A DNA stretch of 64,000 nucleotides, from assembly GCF_001952935.1 (NCBI RefSeq), contig NZ_CP018319.1:310001-374000 (forward strand), written 5' to 3'. Shown here piece after piece: positions 36,145 to 45,834 of this stretch. How positions within the stretch are numbered: position 1 is the first letter of the stretch; each line of letters starts with the position of its first letter. The notes under the pieces are model-generated. The model saw only the letters and a list, made by a program, of their open reading frames with translations, was not told where the DNA came from and searched no databases. Source of the stretch: Pseudomonas frederiksbergensis. Its GTDB lineage: Bacteria > Pseudomonadota > Gammaproteobacteria > Pseudomonadales > Pseudomonadaceae. Position numbers and translations under genes: made by a program.

Positions 36145-36213
36145 GCTAGAATTATCTGGTGCATTAAAGATTCGCCCGCTAGATTTATGACGATCACTGA
36201 TCAAGGCTTCGAA

Positions 36214-36675
36214 ATGACCACCGAGCGCGACACCCCGGATAACTGCGACGACCTGCTGCTGGATAATCAGGCCTGCTTCGCCCTGCACTCCACCTCGCTG
36301 CTGATGACCAAGGTGTACAAGCCGCTGCTGCAAGCACTGGGCCTGACCTATCCGCAATACCTGGCGATGATGGTGTTGTGGGAACAGGACGGTTTGACCG
36401 TAGGCGAAATCAGCACGCGCCTGCTGACCGATCCAGGCTCACTGACGCCATTGCTCAAACGCCTGGAAGTCGAAGGTTTACTCAGCCGCACCCGCAGTCG
36501 TGAAGACGAACGGGTGGTGATTGTCGAACTTACCGAGCAGGGTCGTGCCTTGCGGGAACAAGCCCGCAGTATCCCCCGGTGCATCCTCGGCGCCAGCGGG
36601 ATGACTCTGGAGCGGCTGCAGAAATTACAAGCGGAGCTGCAAGCGCTGCGCAGTAATCTGCAGAACAGTCTCTAA
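36214..36675 (+). CDS. ohrR: Organic-peroxide sensor OhrR (MarR family)
   Basis: A 153-residue MarR repressor. The redox-sensing cysteine is in LDNQACFALHSTSL (Cys21), the place where OhrR proteins oxidise on contact with organic hydroperoxides. The winged helix covers QYLAMMVLWEQDGLTVGEI to SREDERVVIV. I chose ATG 36214, preceded by AAGG; ATG 36187 has no ribosome-binding site. It stands before ohr on the same strand, separated by a REP doublet and the ohr control region. Confidence 0.9.
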   Translation: MTTERDTPDNCDDLLLDNQACFALHSTSLLMTKVYKPLLQALGLTYPQYLAMMVLWEQDGLTVGEISTRLLTDPGSLTPLLKRLEVEGLLSRTRSREDERVVIVELTEQGRALREQARSIPRCILGASGMTLERLQKLQAELQALRSNLQNSL

Positions 36676-36694
36676 CCTCCAAACCACCAAAATC

Positions 36695-36792
36695 CCCCTG
36701 TGGGAGCGGGCTTGCTCGCGAATGCGGTGTGTCAGACAACATTGATCTTGACTGACACACCGCATTCGCGAGCAAGCCCGCTCCCACAGGGG
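36695..36792. repeat. REP doublet, near-perfect 98-bp palindrome
   Basis: The CCCTGTGGGAGCGGGCTTGC arm is mirrored at the other end. The inner GCGGTGTGTCAG and CTGACACACCGC also pair, so almost the whole element forms one hairpin. Confidence 0.92.
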
Positions 36793-36924
36793 ATGGATGG
36801 TGTGCCTTCTGCCTCATTTCCCCGTAAAAAAATTCCTCGCTGAAAAATCCTGCCGCGACCGCTCTAGCTCAACACATCCAATCAGCGCCCACTTCTTAAA
36901 CCAACCTCTCTTCGAAAATATATC

Positions 36925-36993
36925 TTGCGCGATAAATATTTGCGCGATACATTCATCTCGCACTTACTTAGCGCGCAAACATTTAGCGCAAAA
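36925..36993. promoter_or_regulatory. ohr control region with four OhrR-box-like half elements
   Basis: TTGCGCGATA occurs at 36925-36934 and 36940-36949, offset 15 bp. TTAGCGCGCAAA at 36968-36979 and TTAGCGCAAAA at 36983-36993 are again offset 15 bp and run opposite to the first pair. They lie in the AT-rich leader 27-95 bp before ohr. No other gene is present between 36676 and 37019. Confidence 0.6.
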
Positions 36994-37019
36994 CATCAAA
37001 CCCGAATGAGGCTCACACC

Positions 37020-37439
37020 ATGCAAACTCTCTACACCGCTATCGCAACTTCCACCGGCGGCCGTGACGGTCGTGCGGTTTCCAGCGACAACATCCTCGAC
37101 GTCAAACTCGCCACGCCCAAAGAACTCGGTGGTGCCGGCGGTGCAGCGACCAACCCTGAGCAACTGTTCGCAGCCGGTTACTCCGCCTGCTTCATCGGCG
37201 CGCTGAAATTCGTCGCCAGCCAGACCAAACGCAAGATCCCGGACGACGCTTCGATCACCGCCCATGTCGGCATCGGCCAGATCCCTGGCGGTTTCGGCCT
37301 GGACATCGACCTGCACATCAGCTTGCCGGGGCTTGAACAAGCCGATGCACAAAGCCTTGTCGACGCTGCACACCAGGTCTGCCCGTACTCCAACGCCACC
37401 CGTGGCAACATCGATGTGCGTTTGCACGTCACCGTCTAA
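37020..37439 (+). CDS. ohr: Organic hydroperoxide resistance protein Ohr
   Basis: A 139-residue thiol peroxidase that reduces fatty-acid and alkyl hydroperoxides with lipoylated partners. The reactive cysteines are Cys57 in GYSACF and Cys121 in QVCPYSNATRGN. NPEQLFAAGY and the N-terminal TLYTAIATSTGGRDG are family marks. Regulated by OhrR encoded just upstream. The ATG lies 34 bp before a secreted esterase gene's leader, with no terminator, so readthrough is possible. Confidence 0.96.
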   Translation: MQTLYTAIATSTGGRDGRAVSSDNILDVKLATPKELGGAGGAATNPEQLFAAGYSACFIGALKFVASQTKRKIPDDASITAHVGIGQIPGGFGLDIDLHISLPGLEQADAQSLVDAAHQVCPYSNATRGNIDVRLHVTV

Positions 37440-37473
37440 CCGCTGATTCCCAGGCCCGAACCAGGAAACGAAC

Positions 37474-38487
37474 ATGCGCACTTTCAGTAAAGTCTTGACC
37501 GGCACCCTTCTCGCCTTGTCCATCCACAGCGCGTTCGCGGGCGACGGGGTTGAACACAACACCCAAGCGTTCCTCGATGTTCTGAACGCCGGCACCGGCA
37601 AACCGATGGAACAACTCACCCCTGAAGAAGCCCGCGCGGTGCTGGTCGGCGCGCAGGCTGGGGTGAAACTGACGCTGCCAAAAGCCGATGTCAGCGAGAA
37701 GACTATTCAAGTCAACGGCCAGCCGCTCAGCCTGACCATCGTTCGACCGGCCGGGGTCAAAGGTGAGCTGCCAGTGTTCATGTTCTTCCACGGCGGCGGC
37801 TGGGTGCTGGGGGATTTCCCGACCCACGAACGTCTGGTTCGGGACTTGGTCACCGGTTCGGGGGCGGCGGCGGTGTTCGTCAATTACACGCCTTCGCCGG
37901 AAGCGCATTACCCGGTGGCGATCAACCAGGCTTACGCCGCAACCCGATGGGTGGCTGAGCACGGTAAAGAGATCAACGTCGACGGCAAACGTCTGGCCGT
38001 GGTCGGTAACAGCGTCGGCGGCAACATGGCAGCGGTGGTTGCGCTGATGGCCAAAGACAAGGGCACGCCGGCGATCAGGTTCCAGGCGCTGCTGTGGCCG
38101 GTGACTGACGCCAGCTTCGAGACGGCGTCCTACAACCAGTTTGCCGAGGGGCACTTCCTCACCAAAAACATGATGAAGTGGTTCTGGGACAACTACACCA
38201 CCGACGCCAAACAGCGTAACGAGATCTATGCCTCGCCGCTGCGGGCGACGACTGCTCAACTCAAGGGTCTGCCACCCGCGCTGGTGCAGACGGCGAGCGC
38301 CGATGTCCTGCGCGATGAGGGTGAAGCCTACGCTCGCAAACTCGACGAAGCCGGGGTGCCGGTTACCTCGGTTCGTTACAACGGCATGATCCACGACTAC
38401 GGCTTGCTCAATGTGGTGAGCCAGGTGCCTGCGGTGCGTTCAGCGATGCTTCAAGCGTCCGAAGAGCTCAAGCAACACCTGAAGTAA
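37474..38487 (+). CDS. Secreted alpha/beta hydrolase (HSL-type esterase)
   Basis: A 337-residue esterase with a signal peptide ending HSAFAG (about 23 residues). The oxyanion motif is FHGGGWVLGDF, the nucleophile serine is in VVGNSVGGNMA and the catalytic histidine in GMIHDYGLL, as in the hormone-sensitive lipase family. It probably works in the periplasm on short acyl esters. It follows ohr by 34 bp and may share its transcript. A terminator lies 45 bp after the stop. Confidence 0.88.
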   Translation: MRTFSKVLTGTLLALSIHSAFAGDGVEHNTQAFLDVLNAGTGKPMEQLTPEEARAVLVGAQAGVKLTLPKADVSEKTIQVNGQPLSLTIVRPAGVKGELPVFMFFHGGGWVLGDFPTHERLVRDLVTGSGAAAVFVNYTPSPEAHYPVAINQAYAATRWVAEHGKEINVDGKRLAVVGNSVGGNMAAVVALMAKDKGTPAIRFQALLWPVTDASFETASYNQFAEGHFLTKNMMKWFWDNYTTDAKQRNEIYASPLRATTAQLKGLPPALVQTASADVLRDEGEAYARKLDEAGVPVTSVRYNGMIHDYGLLNVVSQVPAVRSAMLQASEELKQHLK

Positions 38488-38532
38488 GCGCATTTCAAAT
38501 GGGTTCATTGTTGAACCTGAAATGCGCTCACA

Positions 38533-38562
38533 AAAAAGCCCGACTCAATGGTCGGGCTTTTC
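38533..38562. terminator. Rho-independent terminator between esterase gene and efp
   Basis: AGCCCGAC (38538-38545) and GTCGGGCT (38551-38558) with A6 before and TTTT after, serving the two converging genes. Confidence 0.9.
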
Positions 38563-38578
38563 ATTCCTGAAGCAGTGC

Positions 38579-39148
38579 TTACTTAGCACGGCCTTTGTAG
38601 GAACCGCCTTCGCGGGTATCGATTTCGATCCTGTCACCGATTTCGATGAAGTCAGCAACTTGCAGCTCAGTGCCGTTGCTCAGCTTGGCAGGCTTCATCA
38701 CCTTGCCGGAAGTGTCACCGCGAGCCGAACCTTCGGTGTAGTCAACTACGCGCACGATGGTGGTCGGCAGTTCTACGGAAACCAGACGCTCTTCGAAGAA
38801 GATCGCTTCGCAAACATCGGTCATGCCTTCTTCAACGAAAGGCAGAACGGCTTCGATGTCTTCAGCGTTCAGCTCGTACATGGTGTAGTCGGTGGTGTCC
38901 ATGAACGTGTAGGTGTCGCCGCTGATGAAGGACAGGGTCGCTTCTTTGCGGTCGAGGATTACGTCGTCCAGCTTGTCGTCAGCGCTGTAAACGATCTCGG
39001 TCTTGTAACCGGTCAGCAGGTTTTTCAGCTTGGTCTTCATGATCGCGCTGTTACGACCAGACTTGGTGAATTCAGCTTTCTGAACCAGCCAAGGATCGTT
39101 TTCGAGACGGATCACGGTACCGGGTTTCAGTTCTTTACCAGTTTTCAT
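38579..39148 (-). CDS. efp: Translation elongation factor P
   Basis: A 189-residue three-domain tRNA-mimic that rescues ribosomes stalled at polyproline stretches. The modified tip residue is Arg32 in [10 protein letters not shown], the arginine rhamnosylated in Pseudomonas, instead of the lysine of E. coli. The C-terminal oligonucleotide-binding domain ends [16 protein letters not shown]. It lies 48 bp downstream of earP, whose product modifies Arg32, on the same strand. Confidence 0.97.
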   Translation of the reverse strand: MKTGKELKPGTVIRLENDPWLVQKAEFTKSGRNSAIMKTKLKNLLTGYKTEIVYSADDKLDDVILDRKEATLSFISGDTYTFMDTTDYTMYELNAEDIEAVLPFVEEGMTDVCEAIFFEERLVSVELPTTIVRVVDYTEGSARGDTSGKVMKPAKLSNGTELQVADFIEIGDRIEIDTREGGSYKGRAK

Positions 39149-39196
39149 TGCGAATATCCGAATTTGGATGGGATTTACAAAAATCTAGGCCGCGTA

Positions 39197-40354
39197 TCAT
39201 ATCCAATTTACATAAAACTGTACCAGCGCTGCGGCAAGATCTGCCTGCAAAGCTTGTTCCAGACACCACGCTTCGGCGTGTTTTTGCAGTTCGGGCCAGT
39301 GTTTGCGGGTCGATTGCCAGTGCACGGTCATATTGTCACCCGCATTCCACGCTCGCCAAAGACCGCTGATCGCCTCGCGGGCAGGCTCGGACAGGCCTTT
39401 GGTGTACAGCGCGAGGAAGGCGTCGAGCTTGTCCAGATGTATGTCTTCGTCCTGCTGATAGATGTGCCAGAGCAGTGGCCGGCCCGCCCATTGGGCGCGA
39501 ACAAAAGAATCTTCACCGCGCACGGCATTGAAATCGCAGCACCAGAGCAGGTGATCGTATTGATCCTGTCGGACGAACGGCAGCACTTGCACGGTCAATT
39601 CACCACGCACATGCACCGCGCCGGCCACCAGACCGTCCACCCCGAGCCAACGTTCGACATCCCCAAGAATCCGGCCTTCGGGCACCAGCAGATGAGTGGG
39701 CGTCGAGTCGGCAACCATTGCCTCGAGCCAGCTGGCCAGCCCTTTATTTTCGTAGGCAAACAGCGAGATCAACTGCGCACCTTGCGCAGGATCGATCCCC
39801 AAGCCTTGGAGGAATTCTCGCTGAGCCTCGGGGTTTTGCTGAAACTGCTGACGACGCTCAAGCAATCCGCTTTCACGCAACAAGCCACCGGTGCCCTTTT
39901 GAAACCCCGGGAAGAAGAAGAATTTTTGTACGCTCTTGTACTTCACCGACGGCAAGCCGTGGCAGCCGACGACCCAGTCCTCGGCACTCAGGTAGTCGAG
40001 ATTCATCCACAGCGGCGGTTTTTCCCGCTCGGCCATGGCCTCCATGTAGGCACTCGGCAACTGGCAGGCGAACGCTGCAATCACCACATCAGCGGCTTCA
40101 GTGGGCTGCCAGTCGGCCGTCCACTGACGCACTTCGACGCCCTGCTGCCATTGCTGTGAGGCATTGATGTCGATGTCCGGGCACAAACGCTCGAAGGCGC
40201 GCAAATCATCGACCCACAAGCGCACCGCCACCGAATGTTCGGCCACCAGTTGTCGGGCCAGACGCCAGGTCACGCCGATGTCACCAAAGTTGTCGACCAC
40301 GGCGCAAAAAATATCCCAGCGCCAGCAGTTTTTTACTTGAGGCATTTCAGGCAT
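39197..40354 (-). CDS. earP: EF-P arginine rhamnosyltransferase EarP
   Basis: A 385-residue inverting glycosyltransferase (former DUF2331) that transfers rhamnose from dTDP-rhamnose to Arg32 of EF-P. The conserved aspartates, equivalent to Asp13 and Asp17 of the P. putida enzyme, are Asp21 and Asp25 in VVDNFGDIGVTWRLARQL. The C-terminal sugar-nucleotide domain holds DQYDHLLWCCDFNAVRGEDS. ATG 40354 has GGGAG eight bases upstream; ATG 40345 is possible. The efp gene follows, so modifier and substrate are co-encoded. Confidence 0.95.
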   Translation of the reverse strand: MPEMPQVKNCWRWDIFCAVVDNFGDIGVTWRLARQLVAEHSVAVRLWVDDLRAFERLCPDIDINASQQWQQGVEVRQWTADWQPTEAADVVIAAFACQLPSAYMEAMAEREKPPLWMNLDYLSAEDWVVGCHGLPSVKYKSVQKFFFFPGFQKGTGGLLRESGLLERRQQFQQNPEAQREFLQGLGIDPAQGAQLISLFAYENKGLASWLEAMVADSTPTHLLVPEGRILGDVERWLGVDGLVAGAVHVRGELTVQVLPFVRQDQYDHLLWCCDFNAVRGEDSFVRAQWAGRPLLWHIYQQDEDIHLDKLDAFLALYTKGLSEPAREAISGLWRAWNAGDNMTVHWQSTRKHWPELQKHAEAWCLEQALQADLAAALVQFYVNWI

Positions 40355-40478
40355 TCCAGGCTCCCGTTGGCAAAGGCGCCGATTGTCCTCATAAATTACC
40401 CCGTGCAGAAGAGCCGACGGCGATTAATCTTCATGCGACAATCGCCACTCGCCCGCGACCACCCGCCAGGAGGCAGCC

Positions 40479-40889
40479 ATGCCCAACCGTCCCAATCCGC
40501 GCCGCCCGCTGCTGATCCAGCTCAGCGCCTTGCAACTGACGGGCAGCATTGCCCTGGGAATGTGGCTGGGGTTTATCGCGATCGCGCTGACGTGCTGGCT
40601 CGCCTCTCGACTGTTGTTCAGCGAACAACTGGCGCCCGTGGCTGAAGCCGTGCAGCAACTGGCCAAACCACCGGTGGTGGCGCAACCGGTGCCGGACATT
40701 CCACCGCAGAGCCCATTATTCGATCAGTACGAAGAAAACCTGCGCAAGAACGAGCAGCAGCAACGTATGGATCAGGCTCGCAGCACCGGACGCAATCTGT
40801 CCAACCCAAAATGCCAGTTCTGGTTGCAACAAGACCAGACTGCGCCGAGCGAAAAAAGCCGCGCCAACGTCCTGCAGTTCTGCGATTGA
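40479..40889 (+). CDS. Single-pass membrane protein of unknown function
   Basis: A 136-residue protein. A basic N-terminus (PNRPNPRRP) precedes one long hydrophobic segment (about residues 16-46), then a proline-rich stretch (PPVVAQPVPDIPPQSP) and a charged coiled-coil-like region. It has two cysteines near the end (KCQFW and QFCD), which may form a disulfide in the periplasm. CAGGAGG lies upstream. It starts the pair with the Gre-like gene. No named family is recognised. Confidence 0.75.
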   Translation: MPNRPNPRRPLLIQLSALQLTGSIALGMWLGFIAIALTCWLASRLLFSEQLAPVAEAVQQLAKPPVVAQPVPDIPPQSPLFDQYEENLRKNEQQQRMDQARSTGRNLSNPKCQFWLQQDQTAPSEKSRANVLQFCD

Positions 40890-40903
40890 TCAAGAAGTCC
40901 TCT

Positions 40904-41386
40904 ATGCACAAGCCGACCGTCCACCAACTGATTCTCGACAAGCTGCGGATCGACCTCGACATCGCCGAGCGCGCCGCACAAACCGCTTACGAAACCGCGA
41001 CCCACGAAGAAAACATCGCTGAGAACAAGTACGACACGCTGGGTCTGGAGGCGTCTTACCTGGCAGCTGGGCAGGCCAAACGTGTGGAGGAAATCCGGCA
41101 GTCACTGACACTTTGCCAGAACCTGACGCTGCGACCTTACGACGATCAGCGTGGCATCGAAGTGGGCGCCCTGCTCGGTCTGGAAGATGAAAAGGGTCGT
41201 GAGCAATGGTTGTTTCTGGCACCTGACGCGGCCGGGCTGAAGGTTGATCTGGTGGGGCAATGGATTACCGTCATCACCCCTCGCTCACCGCTGGGCAAGA
41301 GTCTGCTGGGCAAGTTCGAAGGGGACGAGGTGGAGATTCTGGTGGCGGGTGCTCGGCAACAGTTTTCTGTTACCGAGGTGGTCTGA
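40904..41386 (+). CDS. GreA/GreB-C-like transcription factor domain protein
   Basis: A 160-residue protein with an N-terminal helical hairpin (EENIAENKYDTLGLEASYLA at residues 35-54) and a C-terminal FKBP-like fold containing VITPRSPLGKSLLGKFEGDE, which parallels the C-terminus of GreA/GreB. It lacks the acidic DxxE tip of true cleavage factors, so a role as an RNA-polymerase secondary-channel binder without cleavage is possible. It follows the membrane-protein gene by 14 bp. ATG 40904. Confidence 0.65.
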   Translation: MHKPTVHQLILDKLRIDLDIAERAAQTAYETATHEENIAENKYDTLGLEASYLAAGQAKRVEEIRQSLTLCQNLTLRPYDDQRGIEVGALLGLEDEKGREQWLFLAPDAAGLKVDLVGQWITVITPRSPLGKSLLGKFEGDEVEILVAGARQQFSVTEVV

Positions 41387-41395
41387 CGCGGGAGA

Positions 41396-42379
<984 letters not shown>

Positions 42380-42518
42380 TCAAAGCAGGTAGACGCCACG
42401 GGCATCAGCGACGGTATATAACTATATTAATGGTTTGAAGAATAAATCTAGAACTTTTTTATCAAACTGCCACTATTCGTGTTCTGGTGTCCTGCCCCGT
42501 GAATGCGAGGCAGGAACA

Positions 42519-43022
42519 CTAACGATCCCCTTGCCGACGACGTTCCACCAGCGGCACCAGATAGACCGGTACCCGCGACAGTTGCAACACCCGCGCCGCA
42601 GTCCGCCCCAAAGGCGTTTCCGCGCCAGCACCATGGCTATGACTTCCTACGATCAACAAATCCACGGAGAGTTTCTGCGCCTGGTCGAGAATCACCTGGG
42701 ACGGATCGCCCTGAAGCACCCGTACTGCTTTGATCCGCTCAAGGTCCTGCTCCCCTTCATCCCCCAACTCTTCACGAAAGCTATCGAGCACCCGATGCTC
42801 GATATTGGCGATCACCGTATTCAGGCCCTGACTGTGAAACTCGTTCAACGACTGCTCATCGAGGTAACTCTGAAGCACCGACTCGGCGAACAGCCCCATC
42901 GGTTCAACGGCATGCACTACGTAGAGATCGGCATTGAATGTGCGCGCCAGCGCCAAGGCATGCTGCATGACCAAAGGCGCGTACAAGCCGAGGTCAGTGG
43001 CGTACAGCATCGAATGAATCAT
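42519..43022 (-). CDS. Universal stress protein (UspA family)
   Basis: A 167-residue USP-fold protein. It begins IHSMLYATDLG and has the ATP-binding-type GSHSHGAGAETPLGRTAARVL at the C-terminus, close to the G-2X-G-9X-G(S/T) motif. Members are induced in starvation or stress. GGAGGTCAT precedes the ATG. It lies 148 bp upstream of cysB on the same strand, as is usual in Pseudomonas. Confidence 0.9.
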   Translation of the reverse strand: MIHSMLYATDLGLYAPLVMQHALALARTFNADLYVVHAVEPMGLFAESVLQSYLDEQSLNEFHSQGLNTVIANIEHRVLDSFREELGDEGEQDLERIKAVRVLQGDPSQVILDQAQKLSVDLLIVGSHSHGAGAETPLGRTAARVLQLSRVPVYLVPLVERRRQGDR

Positions 43023-43116
43023 ATGACCTCCTCGAGTGCCGACATGGCGGAGATTGATTCAGCTTAGCAGTGCCTTGGCGAGTGCGGCGTTTCGCGCAAC
43101 GCGTTGAAGCGTGGGC

Positions 43117-44022
43117 TTAAACCTTTTGCTCGTTGCTTATGCCGTGCGGCACATGTCCGGTGGCGACCACCTCGCGGGCCAACTCGCAATGACCCGCCTG
43201 ATCGTCGAAAAACACGTCGGCGGCAAAGGCTTCGAGAAACGCCGACTTGGTCAGGCCGCCGAGAAACAGCGACTCGTCCAGACGAATGTCCCATTCGCGC
43301 AAGGTACGAATCACTCGCTCATGGGCCGGCGCCGACCGCGCGGTCACCAGTGCGGTGCGGATCGGACAGGCGTCTTCCGGGAACTCGCGTTGCAACAGAT
43401 TGAGGGCGGCGAGGAAGCCTTTGAACGGCCCGCCGCGCAGGGGCTCGCGGGCAGCCTCACGCTCGCTGGCCTGAAACGCTTCCAGGCCGCCGGACTGATA
43501 GACGCGCTCCGATTCGTCGGAAAACAGCACCGCGTCACCATCGAAAGCAATGCGCAATTCATCACTGGCCGCACGGCTGGCGCCACCCGACAGAATGGTC
43601 GCCGCGGCGAACCCGGCATCCAGCGCACTGCGCACGTCTTCGGCATGCGTCGATAAAAACAGGTCACAGCCGAAGGCCTTGAGGTACGGATAAGGACTTC
43701 GTCCGCCGACAAACGCCGCGCGGGAAATCGCCAGGCCATAGTGGTGGATCGAATTGAAAACCCGCAGGCCGGTGTCGGCACTGTTGCGCGACACCAGGAT
43801 CACCTCGACCCGGGCGCGGCCAAGGCTGGCGTTCAAGTTGAGGAGTTTCTGTACCAAGGGAAATGCATCACCGGGCTCGAGGATTTCGTCCTCGTGTTCG
43901 ATCTGATATTGCCGATAGGCTTCGACGCCGCTCGACAGATAGACCTTGTGGCTTTCGCTCAGGTCGAACAGCGCACGCGAAGAAATCGCCAGCACCAGTT
44001 TGTCGTCGATAGTCTTTGCCAT
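43117..44022 (-). CDS. Cytosolic 5'-nucleotidase family protein
   Basis: A 301-residue protein matching the bacterial members of the eukaryote-like cytosolic 5'-nucleotidase family. Conserved blocks are LVSRNSADTGLRVFNSI, AFDGDAVLFSDESE with the acidic motif and LFLGGLTKSAFLEAFAADVFFDDQ. It probably removes phosphate from nucleoside monophosphates. GAGGGGGAAGGGC precedes the ATG. No operon partner is certain; panE lies 25 bp upstream on the same strand. Confidence 0.88.
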   Translation of the reverse strand: MAKTIDDKLVLAISSRALFDLSESHKVYLSSGVEAYRQYQIEHEDEILEPGDAFPLVQKLLNLNASLGRARVEVILVSRNSADTGLRVFNSIHHYGLAISRAAFVGGRSPYPYLKAFGCDLFLSTHAEDVRSALDAGFAAATILSGGASRAASDELRIAFDGDAVLFSDESERVYQSGGLEAFQASEREAAREPLRGGPFKGFLAALNLLQREFPEDACPIRTALVTARSAPAHERVIRTLREWDIRLDESLFLGGLTKSAFLEAFAADVFFDDQAGHCELAREVVATGHVPHGISNEQKV

Positions 44023-44047
44023 GCCCTTCCCCCTCAGGTTGATCGAC

Positions 44048-45004
44048 TCAGGTGTTACGTCGATCGATAAAACTCAAACTGCGATACAAGGCTTCGATTC
44101 GCGGCAACTCGCACCCTGCGGCCTTCGCTGCCGCCAGCGGCCGGGCGTAAATGGCCTCCAGCTCAAGCGGTCGTTTGTGCAGAAAGTCGTGGTACATGCT
44201 CGGCCAATAGTCCGGCATTTTCTCGGTCATCATGAACAGATGATCGGCATAACCGGCCGGTACGTCGTGACCACAGGCGATTGCGCCCTGAACCACTTCA
44301 GCCATCAGCGCCTTGATCAATTCCCGACTGTCGGCATCGGCCATCAACGGCGTGGTACTGGCCCCGAGCAGCACCGACAGACCGTTGTAGGGGATATTCC
44401 AGACCAGTTTTTGCCAGCGCGCCTGATGCAGGTTCGCCATGGCCTGGGAGTCGATGCCCGCGGCGCGGAACAGTCCGGCACCCTCCTCGACAATCGCCAT
44501 GCGCGCCTGCTGGTCGGTTGCTGGGCCGCTGTGATAGCCGACATTGACCGCGCCGAGCGCCTGATGAGTGATGACGCCTGGTCCGTCGCGATGGACGCAG
44601 ATATAGCAGAGCCCACCGAGCACGTGCAGCGACTCGGGGAGCAACGCTCGCAGGCTGTCTTCAACGTCCAGGCCATTTTGCATCAGCAGCACTTTGGCAT
44701 TCGGTGCCGCGGCTTGAATGATTGTCGGTGCCAGTTGGGCGTTGTTGGTGGTTTTCGCGCCCACCAGCAACCAGTCACAGGGCGGCATGTCTTCGGCACT
44801 CGAATACGCCTGAACCGGATTCAATGTCAGCGCGCCGTGCACTGCACTGTTGAGCCGCAATCCGCGCTCGGCCACCGCCGAAAACTCACTGCGCAACAGA
44901 AAATGCACATCGAAACCGGCACGCGCCAGCATCAATCCGTAAAAACCGCCGATCGCACCGGTGCCGATAATACCGATTGTCGGTTTGGTCACTGCCCCCA
45001 TCAT
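44048..45004 (-). CDS. panE: 2-dehydropantoate 2-reductase
   Basis: A 318-residue NADPH-dependent reductase forming pantoate. The Rossmann motif is IGIIGTGAIGGFYGL at residues 10-24, and the catalytic lysine lies in RWQKLVWNIPYNGLS. The start overlaps the thioredoxin-like stop (ATGATG over TGA), indicating coupled translation; AGGAG lies five bases upstream. A second panE may exist elsewhere, as this sequence is of the shorter 'ApbA/PanE-like' type. Confidence 0.88.
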   Translation of the reverse strand: MMGAVTKPTIGIIGTGAIGGFYGLMLARAGFDVHFLLRSEFSAVAERGLRLNSAVHGALTLNPVQAYSSAEDMPPCDWLLVGAKTTNNAQLAPTIIQAAAPNAKVLLMQNGLDVEDSLRALLPESLHVLGGLCYICVHRDGPGVITHQALGAVNVGYHSGPATDQQARMAIVEEGAGLFRAAGIDSQAMANLHQARWQKLVWNIPYNGLSVLLGASTTPLMADADSRELIKALMAEVVQGAIACGHDVPAGYADHLFMMTEKMPDYWPSMYHDFLHKRPLELEAIYARPLAAAKAAGCELPRIEALYRSLSFIDRRNT

Positions 45005-45387
45005 GGCAACTCCTCTGCAATTCGACTCAACGCCTGAGCCACGGCTGCATTGAGCTCCGTGCGGGTCAGGCGCGATTTTAATACCCCGAAAAATTCACCG
45101 TCGCGCACCACAAACAGCGCCGGCAAATAGAAAACCTGGTAACGCTCGACCACCCCGCCATTGTTCCCGGCATCGATCCAGCAAAGCCGATCGACATCCA
45201 GATCGAGTCGCGGCAATTGCTCACGGGCAAAACGGCAACTGGCGCAGCCGACGCTGGTGAAAATGACCAGCGACACACCGCTCATCGCCAGCAGCCGTTG
45301 GTCGGCGTCGAAATCAGTCAGTTCCGATTCGACCACTATACTGGGTGGAACAATGTCAGATGGCCGACACATGGAGTCCGTGTTCAT
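45001..45387 (-). CDS. Thioredoxin-like protein
   Basis: A 128-residue thioredoxin-fold protein with CASC at FTSVGCASCRFA (around residue 49-52) and the cis-proline segment FYLPALFVVRDG. It lacks a signal peptide. The start is uncertain: ATG 45387 overlaps the PilZ start on the other strand and has only a weak AGGA, whereas ATG 45372 would remove five residues. It precedes panE in a coupled pair. Confidence 0.8.
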   Translation of the reverse strand: MNTDSMCRPSDIVPPSIVVESELTDFDADQRLLAMSGVSLVIFTSVGCASCRFAREQLPRLDLDVDRLCWIDAGNNGGVVERYQVFYLPALFVVRDGEFFGVLKSRLTRTELNAAVAQALSRIAEELP

Positions 45388-45829
45388 GGGACGTTTTATT
45401 CCTCACCCTGACGATGTGCCCGTCGAATTAACGTTGCTCAAACCTGAGTGTATTTCACGGCAACAGCTGCACACTATCAGCCTCGGGGGCATGGCTTGCA
45501 ATTATCACCGGGCGTGGCGCCACGGTACGGCGCTGGAAATTCGCATGCCGACGTTGAACCCCGACATGCGTTTTCTGGGCTATGTTGCGTGGTGCCTGCG
45601 ACGCAAGCGCGGTTATCTGGTAGGCATCGCCTTCGTTGACGAACAGATGATGTTCAGCGCCCGGATGGGCGAGCAGGTGTGCCAGATCGAACGTTACTGC
45701 CGTCTGCATGACGCGCATCACGACCTGCAGGAAACGCAGGCCCTGGCCCTCGAATGGGTCCAGGAACATGCCGAAGAATTCTCTCACGACTCGGTTCGCA
45801 AGGCATTTGCACAGGTCCTGCTGGATTAG
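45386..45829 (+). CDS. PilZ-domain-like protein
   Basis: A 147-residue protein that I assign by pattern to the PilZ family, which bind cyclic di-GMP. The beta-barrel motif is visible as HTISLGGMACNY, but the canonical RxxxR near the N-terminus is not clear, so ligand binding is doubtful. GGAG at 45373-45376 supports ATG 45386 over ATG 45371. It is divergent from the thioredoxin-like gene with overlapping start codons. Confidence 0.6.
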   Translation: MGRFIPHPDDVPVELTLLKPECISRQQLHTISLGGMACNYHRAWRHGTALEIRMPTLNPDMRFLGYVAWCLRRKRGYLVGIAFVDEQMMFSARMGEQVCQIERYCRLHDAHHDLQETQALALEWVQEHAEEFSHDSVRKAFAQVLLD

Positions 45830-45834
45830 CAGGA

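Noticed and set aside
38522..40159. 545-codon plus-strand frame opposite efp and earP
   Set aside because: It spans the terminator, efp and earP in antisense; both of those have unambiguous family motifs.
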